Shown: positions 1-10,340 of the stretch, piece by piece
Layout of the letters: each line of letters opens with the position of its first letter
Numbering within the stretch: position 1 is the stretch's first letter
Assembly: GCF_033568475.1 (NCBI RefSeq)
Contig: NC_133123.1
Location: 129,056,930-129,120,929, forward strand
Reading direction: 5' to 3'
Origin: Henckelia pumila
Taxonomy: Eukaryota > Streptophyta > Magnoliopsida > Lamiales > Gesneriaceae
DNA length: 64,000 nucleotides
Translations under genes and position numbers: made by a program
The notes under the pieces: model-generated
The model's database searches: none
What the model saw: only the letters and a program-made list of their open reading frames with translations
What the model was told of the DNA's origin: nothing

Positions 1-695
1 TATAGCCACCCGGGATATCCTACTAGGATATCACCACACTCCCTAAATATAGTCGGGCTAGGACCTGCTCTGCTGTCCCGACCACCAGGGTTGCAGGGTA
101 TCCCCGGGCTAGGACCTGCTCCACTGTCCGGACCACCCGGGCTGTAGGGTATCACCCAGGGGGTATAGCCACCCGGGGTATCTTACTAGGATATCACCAC
201 ACTCCCTAAAGATAGTCGGGCTAGGACCTGATCCGCTGTCCCGACCACCCGGGTTGTAGGGTATCACCTGGGGGGTATAGCCACCCGGGGTATCCTACTA
301 GGATATCACCACACTCCCTAAAGATAGTCAGGCTAGGACCTGCTCCGCTGTCTCGACCACCCGGGCTGTAGGGTATCACCCAGGGGGTATAGCCACCTGG
401 GGTATCCTACTAGGATATCACCACACTCCCTAAAGATAGTCGGGCTAGGACCTGCTCCGCTGTCCCGACCACCCGGGTTGCAGGGTATCCCCGGGCTAGG
501 ACCTGCTCCGCTGTCCCAGCCACCCGGGTTGTAGGGTATCCCCCCGGGGGGTATATCCACCCGGGATATCCTACTAGGATATCACCACACTCCCTAAAGA
601 TAGTCGGGCTAGGACCTGCTCTGCTGTCCCGACCACCCGGGCTGTAGGGTATCCCCCCAGGGGGTATAGCCACCCGGGGTATCCTACTAGGATCC
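1..695. repeat. Tandem repeat array, 112-bp and 163-bp units, in the Tat LTR
   Basis: The motif TACTAGGATA recurs at about 21, 184, 296, 408, 572 and 685, giving spacings of 163, 112, 112, 164 and 113 bp. The long units contain an extra partial copy of about 51 bp built on GGGCTAGGACCTGCTC. Each unit holds the palindrome-like GATATCCTACTAGGATATC and several CCCGGG sites. Short open frames across it are repeat artefacts. Confidence 0.9.
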
Positions 696-731
696 CGGGA
701 TCCGAAAACCCCCCGGGTGGTGACACTAGCC
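1..731 (-). mobile_element. Part of the 3' LTR of the Tat element
   Basis: This stretch is made of the same GC-rich repeat units found in the LTR at the right end of the element (from about 10200). The retrotransposon runs on the minus strand, so this is its 3' LTR, cut by the window edge. The inner boundary is uncertain. A candidate is the CA at about 730-731 (minus strand would then begin TGTCACCACC), but no clear polypurine tract is next to it. Confidence 0.6.
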
Positions 732-1019
732 TTACGTCAGCCCTAACCGCTTCGTAGCGTGTATGTCAGAGATTCTGTCAAAGGTCACTTCAGCTTCTGG
801 AGCACGCTTTGCGTATCTCTGCCATCAAATTTAAAATACACGGCTCAGATTGCTTTGGTCCTTTCGAGTATTTAATCCATGTGACCTTTCATTTTTTTAC
901 TCACCGTCTTCCTCCTTGCCCGATTGCCCTCTGGTTTTCTGCACCTTTATCCTGCTTCCATCGCTCGTTCCTTTGCACTCTCTTATTTGCTCTTTAACCT
1001 GTAAGTTCCTCCTTCCCTT

Positions 1020-3444
1020 ATGTCTACAGGTACATCTTCCACCTCTGAGGCAAATGCCAAAGGCTCGCCTAGAGAAGAAGTGCCAAGCGGTAGCTCGAGC
1101 GATGCTCGCTCCGCCTGTGCTCTTCCTTCCCGCCCCCGTTTTTCTAGAAAAACTTCTCGTCCTAAAACTTCCGCGGCCTCGTCTTCCCATGTGAAGGGAA
1201 AAGGAAAAAGGAAAGTGAAGAACCCCACACCCGTCGCATCTGCTTCTCCAGCCCTAGGTTGGTATACCTATCTTCCCAGCACCCTATCCCAAGGTGCTGC
1301 GGAGGAACTGCGCGGCTCAGGGGAAATCCCTTTGTCGTACTCTTTATTCCGCCCTTTACCAGGGAGCACCCCCGACACCCATCCGGCAGGTTTTTATACC
1401 TTTTTTCGAGACCAAATCCGCAGTGGTATTCGATTTCCTATTCCTCCCTTCTACCTGGCAGTTGCCGATTTCTTTAGAGTTCCTGTTAACCAGTTCCACC
1501 CAAACTCTTTCCGAATTATGGCCTCCACTTACATTCTTTTTAAAATGCACAATTTAGCTATCACCCCTCTCGTGCTTCACTATTTTTTTACCTGTCGATT
1601 TAACGAATGGGCCTTTTCCTTAGCTGCCCGGCTGAACACCCGCTTTCTTTCTGATATCCCCTCTTCCTTGAAGGGATGGAAAGAAAGGTATTGTTTCATC
1701 CGTCCCCCGGCCCCTTTTACTTTTAGGACCGGGTTCTTGTCCAATCTCCCGCCTCAACCTGAGCTCCCCGACCATTATAAAGTCGAGGAGCCTTATGTTC
1801 GCAGCCTGGCCTTAGTTGGCAATAAAAACTTTTCTTCTCATGTCCTTTTAACAAACGAGAATATGATAGCTTACGGGTTGAGTACCTGGGTGGAAGATCC
1901 CCTTAACCAGGTGATCGACGCATACGGTGCCCCGGGAGCTCAACCTGGTAACTTGTGATTCTCCTACTCCTATTTGATTTGATCCCTTTCTAGATATCTT
2001 GATATTGATATGCTTCTTTTGCTGCAGATTCGTCTGATATGATGAGGGAGGAGTTTGCTCACCGGGCTGCGGAGAGGCAAGCTACTAAAGAGAAAACCCA
2101 GGCCCTGACTGAAAAGAGGAAAAAGGCCAGGGAGGAAGAGGAGAGTCGCGCTATCCTCCCCGGCCCCCAGCGTCCGCCGACCCCTGCAACCCTTCTTCCG
2201 GTCCAAACCACCCATCCTGATGCTCTGCCTTTACTTACGGCCAAGGAAGTCTCAGAAGGCCGAGCTATGGCATTGACTCCCCCCCAGCTGGAATCCCAAT
2301 CTCAGCTGTCTTTGTCCGCAAAAGACTTGGAGGACGAGATACCCCTTTCCCAGCGTAAGAGGAAAGCTACCCGGGAGCCAGATATGGTCATTCTAAATGA
2401 TCCAGAAGACGCTGTCGCCCCCGGCTCTTTCTCTCTAACTCTCCCAACCAAGCAAGACAGGCCCTTGGTAACGAACTGGGATACCCAATCGACCAGTATG
2501 GAGCACTTGGGATGTGCTTGGGGAAATCGAATAGAGCATTCTACCTGGAATTCTTGGTTTCCTCTATTCCTGACAGGAACCACCTCCTCCAAGGCTGCTG
2601 CGGTCCAAAGTTTGCTTTCCTCAGATGAACGAACGTCCCTGTCGGTGAGGAGCGTTACCTCCAAGTTCTCGGAAGGCATCTCCCATGCCTATACGGTGAG
2701 TCCAGGTCTCGTGATTTATTACCACCCTTCTTTTTCCTTTGGTTTTTAATTTTATTCTTTTCTACAGGGTTTATGCATGCTGGCCAACGCCCTAGAGGAG
2801 ACGAACTCCACCTTTAACTGGGAAATAGAAAAAACTTATGCTTTTGAGGAGCACATGGCCCAAATCTGCCTTCGAGCTGTTAGCATACAGGAGATGCATG
2901 AAGCAGAAATGCGCCCTGCTTTAGAGAGCTCCCGGGCGGAGGCTACCCAGGCGCAGGAGGAGTGGAAGAAAAAGCTAGTTGATGCCCAAGACCGCTACTC
3001 GAAGGAAATTCAATCCCTTCGGTCCCAACTAGAGGAGACTTCGGGAGATCTACGCCGGGCCTGAGAAGAAAAAGTCGTGGCTCAAAAAAGGACGGAAAGA
3101 CTCCAAATCTCCGCAGAGAAGATGCAGGATAAACTGACAGTGGCTCGCACAGAGGCGGATCTGTATCATTCTCTGGCCTCGGACACTATTCAAGCTTTGG
3201 AGGAACGCTCGAGTTCTGAGGCTGAGTGGAAAGATTCCTTCCTGTCTTCCAAAGATTTGGAAAAATAGTGATAGATAGGTCTTTTGAATTTTTTGCACAA
3301 GGCTTTGATCTTTGTTCGGCTCAATACGAAGAGGCCGGGCTAGCTCAGGAGGGGGTTCCTGATCTTAACCGGGCCATTGCCTCTCTGCCCTCCGGGTCAG
3401 TGGACGAGGGAGAGGAACCTCGGGAGAGAGCAGACTTGCCCTAG
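1020..3444 (+). pseudogene. Antisense ORF of the Tat element (putative gypsy-type transposon protein), spliced and degraded
   Basis: This ORF runs opposite to gag-pol. Exon 1 (1020-1947) starts with a Ser/Lys-rich tail followed by a region resembling the plant 'putative gypsy type transposon' domain (Pfam PF04195, recalled by sequence character, not searched). Intron 1 is 1948-2027 (GT..AG, 80 bp). Splicing skips a stop at 1957 and joins in frame to exon 2 (2028-2695). Intron 2 is 2696-2767 (72 bp, GT..AG) and leads in frame to exon 3 from 2768. Exon 3 is rich in Glu, Lys and Gln and looks like a coiled coil. It has an in-frame TGA at 3062-3064, where CGA is likely the ancestral codon, and a one-base frameshift near 3250. 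The original frame continues to 3444. Function of this family is unknown; its position before the 3' LTR is typical of Tat elements. The copy is non-functional. Confidence 0.75.
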
Positions 3445-3663
3445 ATCTTAGGCTTTAGGCTTTTATTTTTCTTTTCCAGTGGATGCTTTTTGTAAGTTGC
3501 CTTTGTAATCACTCTTTTATTTAAGGAATGACAGATTTTTCTTTTTTGTATTTTTGCATTCTTCCTTTTTTATGGGCTTGTAATGCTTTGGAAAGCCTTT
3601 TGTCCTTTAGCCTAGAACTATCACCAGTTCTCGAGTTCAAGGGTAGTGGATCATCTTGATTTA

Positions 3664-4470
3664 TATTGCTCGTGAATTACCACGGGCGTTTGAGTACCAG
3701 GGTGGTAGATCACCTGGGTTTTTTTGGGGTGCCAGGGTGGCGGATCACCTGGACTTATATTGCTCGTGAATTACCACGAGCGTTCGAGTACCAGGGTGGT
3801 AGATCACTTGGGTTTTTGGGGTGCCAGGGTGGCGGATCACCTGAATTTATATTGCTCGTGAATTACCACGGGCGTTTGAGTACCAGGGTGGTAGATCACC
3901 TGGGTTTTTTTTGGGGTGCCAGGGTGGCGGATCACCTGAACTTATATTGCTCGTGAATTACCATGGACGTTTGAGTACCAGGGTGGTAGATTACCTGGGT
4001 TTTTTTGGGGTGCCAGGGTGGAGGATCACCTGGACTTATATTGCTCGTGAATTACCACGGGCGTTCGAGTACTAGGGTGGTAGATCACCTGGGTTTTTGG
4101 GGTGCCAGGGTGGCGGATCACCTGGACTTATATTGCTCGTGAATTACCACGGGCGTTTGAGTACCAGGGTGGTAGATCACCTGGGTTTTTTTGGGGTGCC
4201 AGGGTGGCGGATCACCTGGACTTATATTGCTCGTGAATTACCATGGGCGTTCACCTGGGTTTTTTTGGGGTGCCAGGGTGGCGGATCACCTGGACTTATA
4301 TTGCTCGTGAATTACCACGGGCGTTTGAGTACCAGGGTGGTAGATCACCTGGGTTTTTTTGGGGTGCCAGGGTGGCGGATCACCTGGACTTATATTGCTC
4401 GTGAATTACCACGGGCGTTCGAGTACCAGGGTGGTAGATCACCTGGGTTTTTGGGGTGCCTGGACTTATA
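3664..4470. repeat. Tandem repeat, about nine copies of a 92-95 bp unit
   Basis: The sequence ATTGCTCGTGAATTACCA recurs at 3664, 3759, 3851, 3946, 4040, 4132, 4226, 4300 and 4394. Spacing is 92-95 bp except one 74-bp copy that lost about 20 bp. Each unit contains two similar halves built on CAGGGTGG..GATCACCTG. The array lies between the end of the antisense ORF (+) and the end of integrase (-), inside the retrotransposon. The open frames 3666-3956 and 4097-4540 only translate the repeat. Confidence 0.92.
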
Positions 4471-4550
4471 TTCGGTGTTTACAATAGATACCAACATACT
4501 TTTTATTTATACAACCGGCAGAAACATAATTTACAGGTGAGCTTGTACTT

Positions 4551-5903
4551 TCAAGAATAATACGACTTAAGATGCACAGTGTTCCAAGGCCTCTGTAGAG
4601 CCTTGCCCCGGTTGTCTTCTAAGTACCAGGTGTTCCTCCCTACCCTCCGAATTATCTTGTAAGGTCCTTCCCATTTTGCTTCTAGCTTCTTTACCTTTCC
4701 TGCCGGGTTAACCTTCTTTAATACCAAGTCTCCTATCTGGAAGTCCCGGGGTTTGATCTTTTGATTGAACGCCTTGATTATCCTGCTCCGATAAGCTTCC
4801 ATTTGAATAACGGCCCGCTCTCTTTTTTCCTCAATCAGGTCTAACTCTTGCGTCCGGTCCATGGCTTCTCCCTCCTGGTAGGCTTTCACCCGGGGGGAAA
4901 TCTGTCCAATTTCTACTGGGATCACGGCCTCAGACCCATACACCAGGCTGAAAGGTTTTTCCCCTGTGGCCGTCCTAGGGGTAGTGCGATAGGACCATAG
5001 CACACCGAGGACTTCCTCCACCCAACTCTTACCAGCACCAAAGAGTCGGGTCTGTAGAGATTGGACGATGGTCCTGTTAGTTACTTCCGTTTGCCCATTG
5101 CTCTGGGGGTATGCTACGGAGGTGAATGTCTGCTTTATCTTCATTTCTATGCGCCAATCCTTTATTTTATTTCCTTGGAATTGCCTCCTATTGTCCGAGA
5201 CGAGCTTCCGGGGTAAGCCGAATCGGCAGACAATGTTCTTCCAAATAAATCCCAACACCGCTTCTTCAGTGATTCTTGCCAAAGGTTCAGCCTCTACCCA
5301 CTTAGAGAAATAATCCACCGCTACTAGTAAGAACTTCTTCTGTCCGGGGCCCGTAGGGAACAGTCCCATGATATCCATGCCCCACTGATCAAAAGGGCAA
5401 GAGGCCCACACCGTCTATAACTCTGCTGCTGGTTTACGAGAGAAGTTCCCAAACCTTTGGCACCCTTCACACGTTTTGACTACCTGCCGGGCATCCTGCT
5501 TCAGGGTGGGCCACCAGTATCCTTCTAACAAGGTACACCGGGCCAAGCTCAAAGCCCCTCCGTGATCTCCGCAGCAGCCTTCATGTATTTCTTGAAGTAC
5601 ATAACCCACTTCTCCCTGGGCTAGGAACCTTAACAAGGGACCCTGAAAAGATCGCCGGTACAATTTTTCATTAACCAGGGTAAATCGAGTTACCTGCCTC
5701 TTGAGCTTCCGGGCATATGCCTCATCCTCAGGAAAGAACCCTGTCTGCAGGTACTTGATGAGGGGAGTCATCCAAGATCCCTCCCCGGTCTCTTCTGCTC
5801 TTTCTTCTATGGCCATCACCGATCCGAACTGCTGTATCACCTCCCGGCTATCAATACTAGTCAGAGATGATGCCATCCGGGCTAGGGCGTCTGCCTCAGT
5901 ATT
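4551..5903 (-). pseudogene. Integrase part of the Tat polyprotein
   Basis: This is the C-terminal part of pol. The N-terminal half (5415-5876) has the zinc-binding HHCC region with the end CEGCQRF. The C-terminal half (4551-5411) has the catalytic core: first Asp in GMDIMG, second in VSDNRRQF, and the Glu in NGQTEVTNR. A C-terminal region with FQIGDLVLKK follows. A TAG at 5412-5414 splits the two halves in one frame; a CAG to TAG change would explain it. Another TAG at 5904-5906 cuts integrase off from RNase H, again in the same frame. Integrase inserts element cDNA into the genome, but this copy cannot be made as one protein. Confidence 0.88.
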
Positions 5904-5906
5904 ATG

Positions 5907-6824
5907 CTATCTGGGAATTTTTTCAATGCTCCAGCTAGAAAATTCCTCTCCCTGCTGCTTGATAAGCCCCACATACTCTTGTAATCTCTTCTCCCTGATG
6001 CTAAAGGCCCCCTGGACTTGCTGCACTACCAGTTGAGAATCCGAATATACAATTACGTGCCTTGCTCCCACCTCCCGGGCCAACTTCAAACCTGAGACTA
6101 CCGCCTCATACTCCGCTTCATTATTAGATCTGAAAGATGATAACCTTATCGCCACTTTAGTTTTCTCCTGAGTGGGAGAAATGAGGATTACTCCCACCCC
6201 GCTTCCTTCCAAACTGCTAGCCCCATCCACAAAGACTCTCCACACCTCTTCCTGACCAAAGGTGATGACCTCGGTCAGAAAGTCAGACAAAGATTGTGCC
6301 TTAATAGCTGCCCGAGGCTTGTATTCTACATCATATTCTCCTAGCTCAACTTCCCACTTGACCAATCGTCCTGAAGCATTTGGATGAGTCATCACCCGAC
6401 CCAAAGGGCTATTGGTTAAGATAGTGACCGAATGAGATAGAAAGTAAGGCCGGAGTTTTCGGGCAGTCAAGACGAGGGCCAGGGCCATCTTTTCCATTTC
6501 ACTGTACCGGATCTCAGGCCCCTTCAGAGCGTGACTTACATAATAAACCGGCTTTTGATCTCCTCCCTCTTCTTTTATTAGCACCGTGCTTACAGCAAAC
6601 TCTGTCGTGGAAATATAAACCCATAGCCTCTCCCCTGGTTTAGGCTTAACCAAGATAGGCAGATTTTCCAGATGCTCCTTCAACTCCCGGAAAGCTCGTT
6701 CACACTCCTCACTCCATCCGAACCTCTGAGCCTTTCTCAACACCTGAAAGAAAGGATGACTCCGATGGGCAGACCGAGCAATGAAAAGAGATAGGGCAGT
6801 GAATCTTCGGGTCAACCGCTGCAC
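5907..6824 (-). pseudogene. Dual RNase H part of the Tat polyprotein
   Basis: The start of this piece is the RT connection region (WSEECERAF). It is followed by the usual retrotransposon RNase H (VYYVSHALKGPEIRYSEMEK, then AHA-like ALALV). A second RNase H domain comes after it: FVDGASS with its first Asp, the NNEAEYEAV motif with Glu, and VIVYSDSQLVV with the third Asp. This second domain is the archaeal-type RNase H acquired by the Tat lineage. The frame is closed by TAG at 5904-5906 and is disconnected upstream by a 16-bp duplication around 6829-6860. Confidence 0.9.
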
Positions 6825-6828
6825 CTCC

Positions 6829-7601
6829 CTAATGGAGGACCTCCCTAATGGAGGAGGGTGATGGCATCTCTTTCAGGATCTTTATCTTCTCCAGGGTTAC
6901 CTCTATTCCTCTCTCGGTCACTACAAATCCCAAGAATTTCCCGCTTTTTACTCCGAACACGCACTTAGCCGGGTTGAGCTTCACCCCATACCTTCGCAAG
7001 GTACTAAAGGTTTCTTCCAAGTCAGGAATAAAATGGTCCTGGGTCCTGGACTTTACCAGAATATCGTCCACATACACCTCCACATTCCGGCCCAATTGAT
7101 TTTGGAAGACTTTATCCATCATCCTTTGATATGTGGCTCCTGCATTTTTTAACACGAAAGGCATAACCACATAACAAAACGTTCCTCCCGACGTAACAAA
7201 CTGACCTTATCCTGATCCTCCTTAGCCAGGGGAATCTGATGGTATCCTTGGTAGGCATCCATAAAGCAAAGCAGCTCATAACCGGAGGTAGAATCCACCA
7301 ATTGATCAATCCGGGGAAGGGGATAGTAGTCCTTTGGGCAGGCTTTGTTTAAGTCTCGAAAATCCATACACATTCTCCACTTCCCTGTACTCTTGGGTAC
7401 CAGCACCATGTTAGACAACCAACTAGGAAACTGTACCTCCTTGACGTGCCCCGCTTCCAGCAGCTCCCGGACTTGTTCGGCAATGACCTTGTCCTTCTCT
7501 GCCCCGAAGTGTCTCTTCTTTTGCTTGACAGGCCGGGATCCCGAGAGGATATTCAAATTGTGTTCAGCCAAATGAGCCGGGACTCCAGTTAGCTCTTTGG
7601 G
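6829..7601 (-). pseudogene. Reverse transcriptase part of the Tat polyprotein, frameshifted
   Basis: The first half (7149-7571) has typical RT fingers: KWRMCMDFRDLNKACPKDYYPLPRID-like sequence and AYQGYHQIPLA. The second half (6829-7170), in another frame, contains the catalytic YVDD motif at about 7061-7075 and the KCVFGV..FLGFVV region. The frame changes around 7150-7190. The second half ends at a stop created by a direct duplication of the 16 bp TCCTCCATTAGGGAGG (minus strand). At the upstream end, TAA at 7602-7604 replaces what is usually a Trp codon after DVFS. Confidence 0.88.
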
Positions 7602-9710
7602 AGATTAGGAAAATACATCCGCGTTCTGGGCCAGACAAGTTTTCAATTGCTCAGCCAAAGCAGGTTCTAAAACTCGAGCCATCCGAGCAATCCTTCCCAG
7701 CTGTCCGGGCATTACCTCCACCTCCTCATATTCCTCCTTTAACTCTTCCACTGCGCATACCTCCTCCTGTTGCGGATCATCCCTTCTCTCCTTTCCCCGG
7801 GCCCTCTTATTGTCCACTCGGATGGTGTCCGCATAGCATCTCCGAGAGGAATGCTGATCTCCCTTTACCTCGCCCACTTGATTTCCCACCGGAAATTTGA
7901 TCTTCTGGTGGTATGCAGAGGCGACGTCCATAAAATCATTTAGGGCTGGTATTCCTAGGATGATATTGTAGGAAGACGGGGCTTCCACCATGGTAAAGAG
8001 GGTCATGACAGTCTTCTTTATATCACCCGATCCCAGGGTGATTGGTAGCCACACTTCTCCTCTAGGCCAAACGGTATGTCCTGCGAACCCATACATAGAT
8101 GTTTTCACGGGATGGATCTCACACCCCTGTAATTCCATTTTCTCAAATGCCTCTTGGAAGATGACATTTACAGAACTCCCCGAATCCACAAACACCCTTC
8201 TCACGTCATAGTTAGCAACTCTAGCCCTGATAAGTAAAGCGTCGTTGTGAGGCAGGCATACCTCTTCCAAATCCCCCGGCCCAAATGTGATGATTGGGCT
8301 GGGGTCCAGCCTCCGGGCCTTGATTCCCAGGCTTTCTCTTTTACTCCAAGATTTTAGAGCCCTATTAAAGTCCCCATCAGTGGACCCTCCCAAATTCATG
8401 TTGATCACCCCTTTAGAAGATCCCTCTCGGGGTTCTTTATCTAGCCTTCGAGGTGTCATCTCCCGAGCTCTTGGAGGGTCGGGCTTATTGGCCCGTGTGG
8501 TGTCGAGCCGTGGCACCCAGGGACGTCCCCGCTGCTTCTTCTCCACATGCCTTGCTTCCTCTGGTATAGACTGTCCTGGCTCTGATATGAGCCTCCGACA
8601 CTCACTGGTGTCATGAGTGTTTACCCGATGTATCGAGCAATATTTTCCCGGCCTTTTCGGAGGCAACGGTTGGGCATTCTCCTCACATAGATGAATCTCT
8701 CGGTCCCGGGCTATCTTGTGGGGAGCATAGGTGGAAAGTCTCCCTGGTTGATCCAGCCTTCTTCTTCCCGGATTACTCTGGTTTCCTCTCTCCCTGTGTG
8801 CTTCCTTCTTGTCTTTCTCCCTCTTCTGCCGCTGGGCTTCTTCCATGTTGATATATTTTTCAGCTCGAGCCAAGAGGTCCTCAAAGTACCGGGGAGCCCT
8901 CTTGACTAAAGACCGGAAAAATTCTTCTTCTCTAAGTCCCTGTGTGAAAGCGGTGATTTTGGTTTTCGGCGCACACGCAGGTATTTCCAGGGTCACTCTA
9001 TTGAACTTTTTAATATAAGCTCTCAGAGACTCCTCGTTCGACTGCTTTATCTCAAAAAGGCTAAGAGTGGTCTTTTTATATCGCTTGCTACTGCTGAAGT
9101 GTTGTAAAAAGACTTCCCTGAATTCTTTGAAAGTCTTAATACTACCTTCTTCCAAGTTTTCGAACCACCTTTGAGCAGAATCCACCAAGGTAGTCAGAAA
9201 TACCTTGCACTTAATTTGATCACCATAGCAATGTAACATTGCCACGTTCTCAAATCGGGTCACATGCTCCTCTGGATCAGTGCTGCCATCATACTCCTTG
9301 ATTTTGGCAGATTTGAAATGGACCGGCAATGGCTCCCCAATGATTTCCGAGGAGAAAGGACAGCCCAGACTTTTGACCTGCGAAGATTCCCGCGGGTCCG
9401 TGTTCTCCAGTTTTTGTATTTTTTGTTTCAGCATCTCCAGCTCCCCCGCCATGGTGATATTGGCGGACCCGGCATGTGAGTTTCCCTCCTCTTCCAAGTG
9501 TATGCCTTTGCTCTTCTCTTTTTCGGGCCTCGGCTCCTGTTCTTTTTCTCCGTCTAATCCTTTTTCATTCTCCTTTCCTTGGCCATCCTTTCCTCCTTCT
9601 TGCTGCATTTCCATGACTCTTTGTACTGCGGCGTCCACCATAGAATTCATTTGTTCTTGAATTTCGGCCACTTCTTGACGAGAGCTTTCTGGATCATCAA
9701 TGATGGTCAT
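7602..9710 (-). pseudogene. Gag and protease part of the Tat polyprotein
   Basis: An open frame of 701 codons starts at ATG 9710, just downstream of the primer binding site. The N-terminal 100 residues are acidic and low complexity. A retrotransposon gag domain follows (about residues 125-300, including YDGSTDPEEH and AQRWFENL). The C-terminal third has the aspartic protease with FVDSGSSVN near residue 508 and NIILGIPALND downstream. This piece is itself unbroken but ends in TAA (7602-7604) where pol should continue, so it is marked as part of a pseudogene. Confidence 0.88.
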
Positions 9711-9730
9711 ATCTACGCCTTGAACTCACT

Positions 9731-9748
9731 TTCCCACAGACGGCGCCA
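9731..9748 (-). promoter_or_regulatory. Primer binding site of the Tat element
   Basis: On the minus strand TGGCGCCGTCTGTGGGAA begins one base after the LTR end (..GCATCA). TGGCGCCG starts are usual for Tat/Athila-type elements. The tRNA was not assigned. Confidence 0.75.
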
Positions 9749-9749
9749 A

Positions 9750-10340
9750 TGATGCGATTATCATAAAATGACTACCCGGGGGCGAGTAAATTCCCGGGCG
9801 AAAAAGATAGATGAAGATATTTGAGAGAGTGAGTCTGTATTGAATCATCCAACTTGCCCTTTACGAAATTCTCCCTTAGCTTTTATAATGGCTGGCTCGG
9901 GCATTCAATGATTACTGGGTATGAGCTAACTGATGGCCTTTAAGGTGATGGGACAGCTATCACATGTGATTTAGACACCCCATTGTTTAAGGAAAGAGTC
10001 CACTCCGTTGGGGCGTGGTCCACAATGATTTGGTCGGGGATTTGATCCTAACACACTCTAAGCCGACGTGGCTGTTTTCTGGCCTTGAGAATAAAAAAAC
10101 TTGGACCCCACCAGCTTTGCTTCCTTTTGCTTTTACTCGGGTTCTCCCCAGACCTCACGGGATCTCCCGAGTGCTTAGACTCTCTGGGTTATATCATCAT
10201 CCGAGATACTCCTGGCACCCGGGATATCTTACTAGGATATCACCGGGGTATCCTACTAGGATATCACCACACTCCCTAAAGATAGTCGGGCTAGGACCTG
10301 CTCCGCTGTCCCAACCACCCGGGCTGTACGGTATCCCCCC
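9750..10340 (-). mobile_element. Truncated 5' LTR of the Tat element
   Basis: The LTR ends on the minus strand in ..GATAATCGCATCA next to the primer binding site. It is a truncated LTR: after about 100 bp of the 112-bp repeat it stops at 10340/10341, where the sequence turns into its own inverse. A TATA-like TATAAAAG on the minus strand lies at 9880-9887. Confidence 0.8.
9880..9887 (-). promoter_or_regulatory. Likely TATA box of the Tat LTR (left arm)
   Basis: TATAAAAG on the minus strand, about 130 bp before the LTR end. The same box is at the matching place in the opposite arm (11317-11324). Confidence 0.5.

Larger units (their letters stand above)
1..10340 (-). mobile_element. Tat-lineage Ty3/gypsy LTR retrotransposon, decayed, left end outside the window
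   Basis: The coding order on the minus strand is gag, protease, reverse transcriptase, RNase H, a second RNase H and integrase, which is the Ty3/gypsy order. The second (archaeal-type) RNase H domain and an extra ORF in antisense between integrase and the 3' LTR are hallmarks of the Tat lineage (Grande/Retand-like). A primer binding site starting TGGCGCCG lies next to the right-hand LTR. The left LTR is only partly inside the window. The pol frame carries at least three nonsense codons and two frameshifts, so this copy cannot encode its own proteins. The family call is firm; the exact sublineage is inference. Confidence 0.9.

Noticed and set aside
3664-4470. CRISPR-like regular repeats
   Set aside because: Units are directly adjacent with no variable spacers, lie inside a plant retrotransposon, and there are no cas genes. 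It is a simple tandem repeat.
4097-4540. 147-codon ORF
   Set aside because: It only translates the 92-95 bp tandem repeat.
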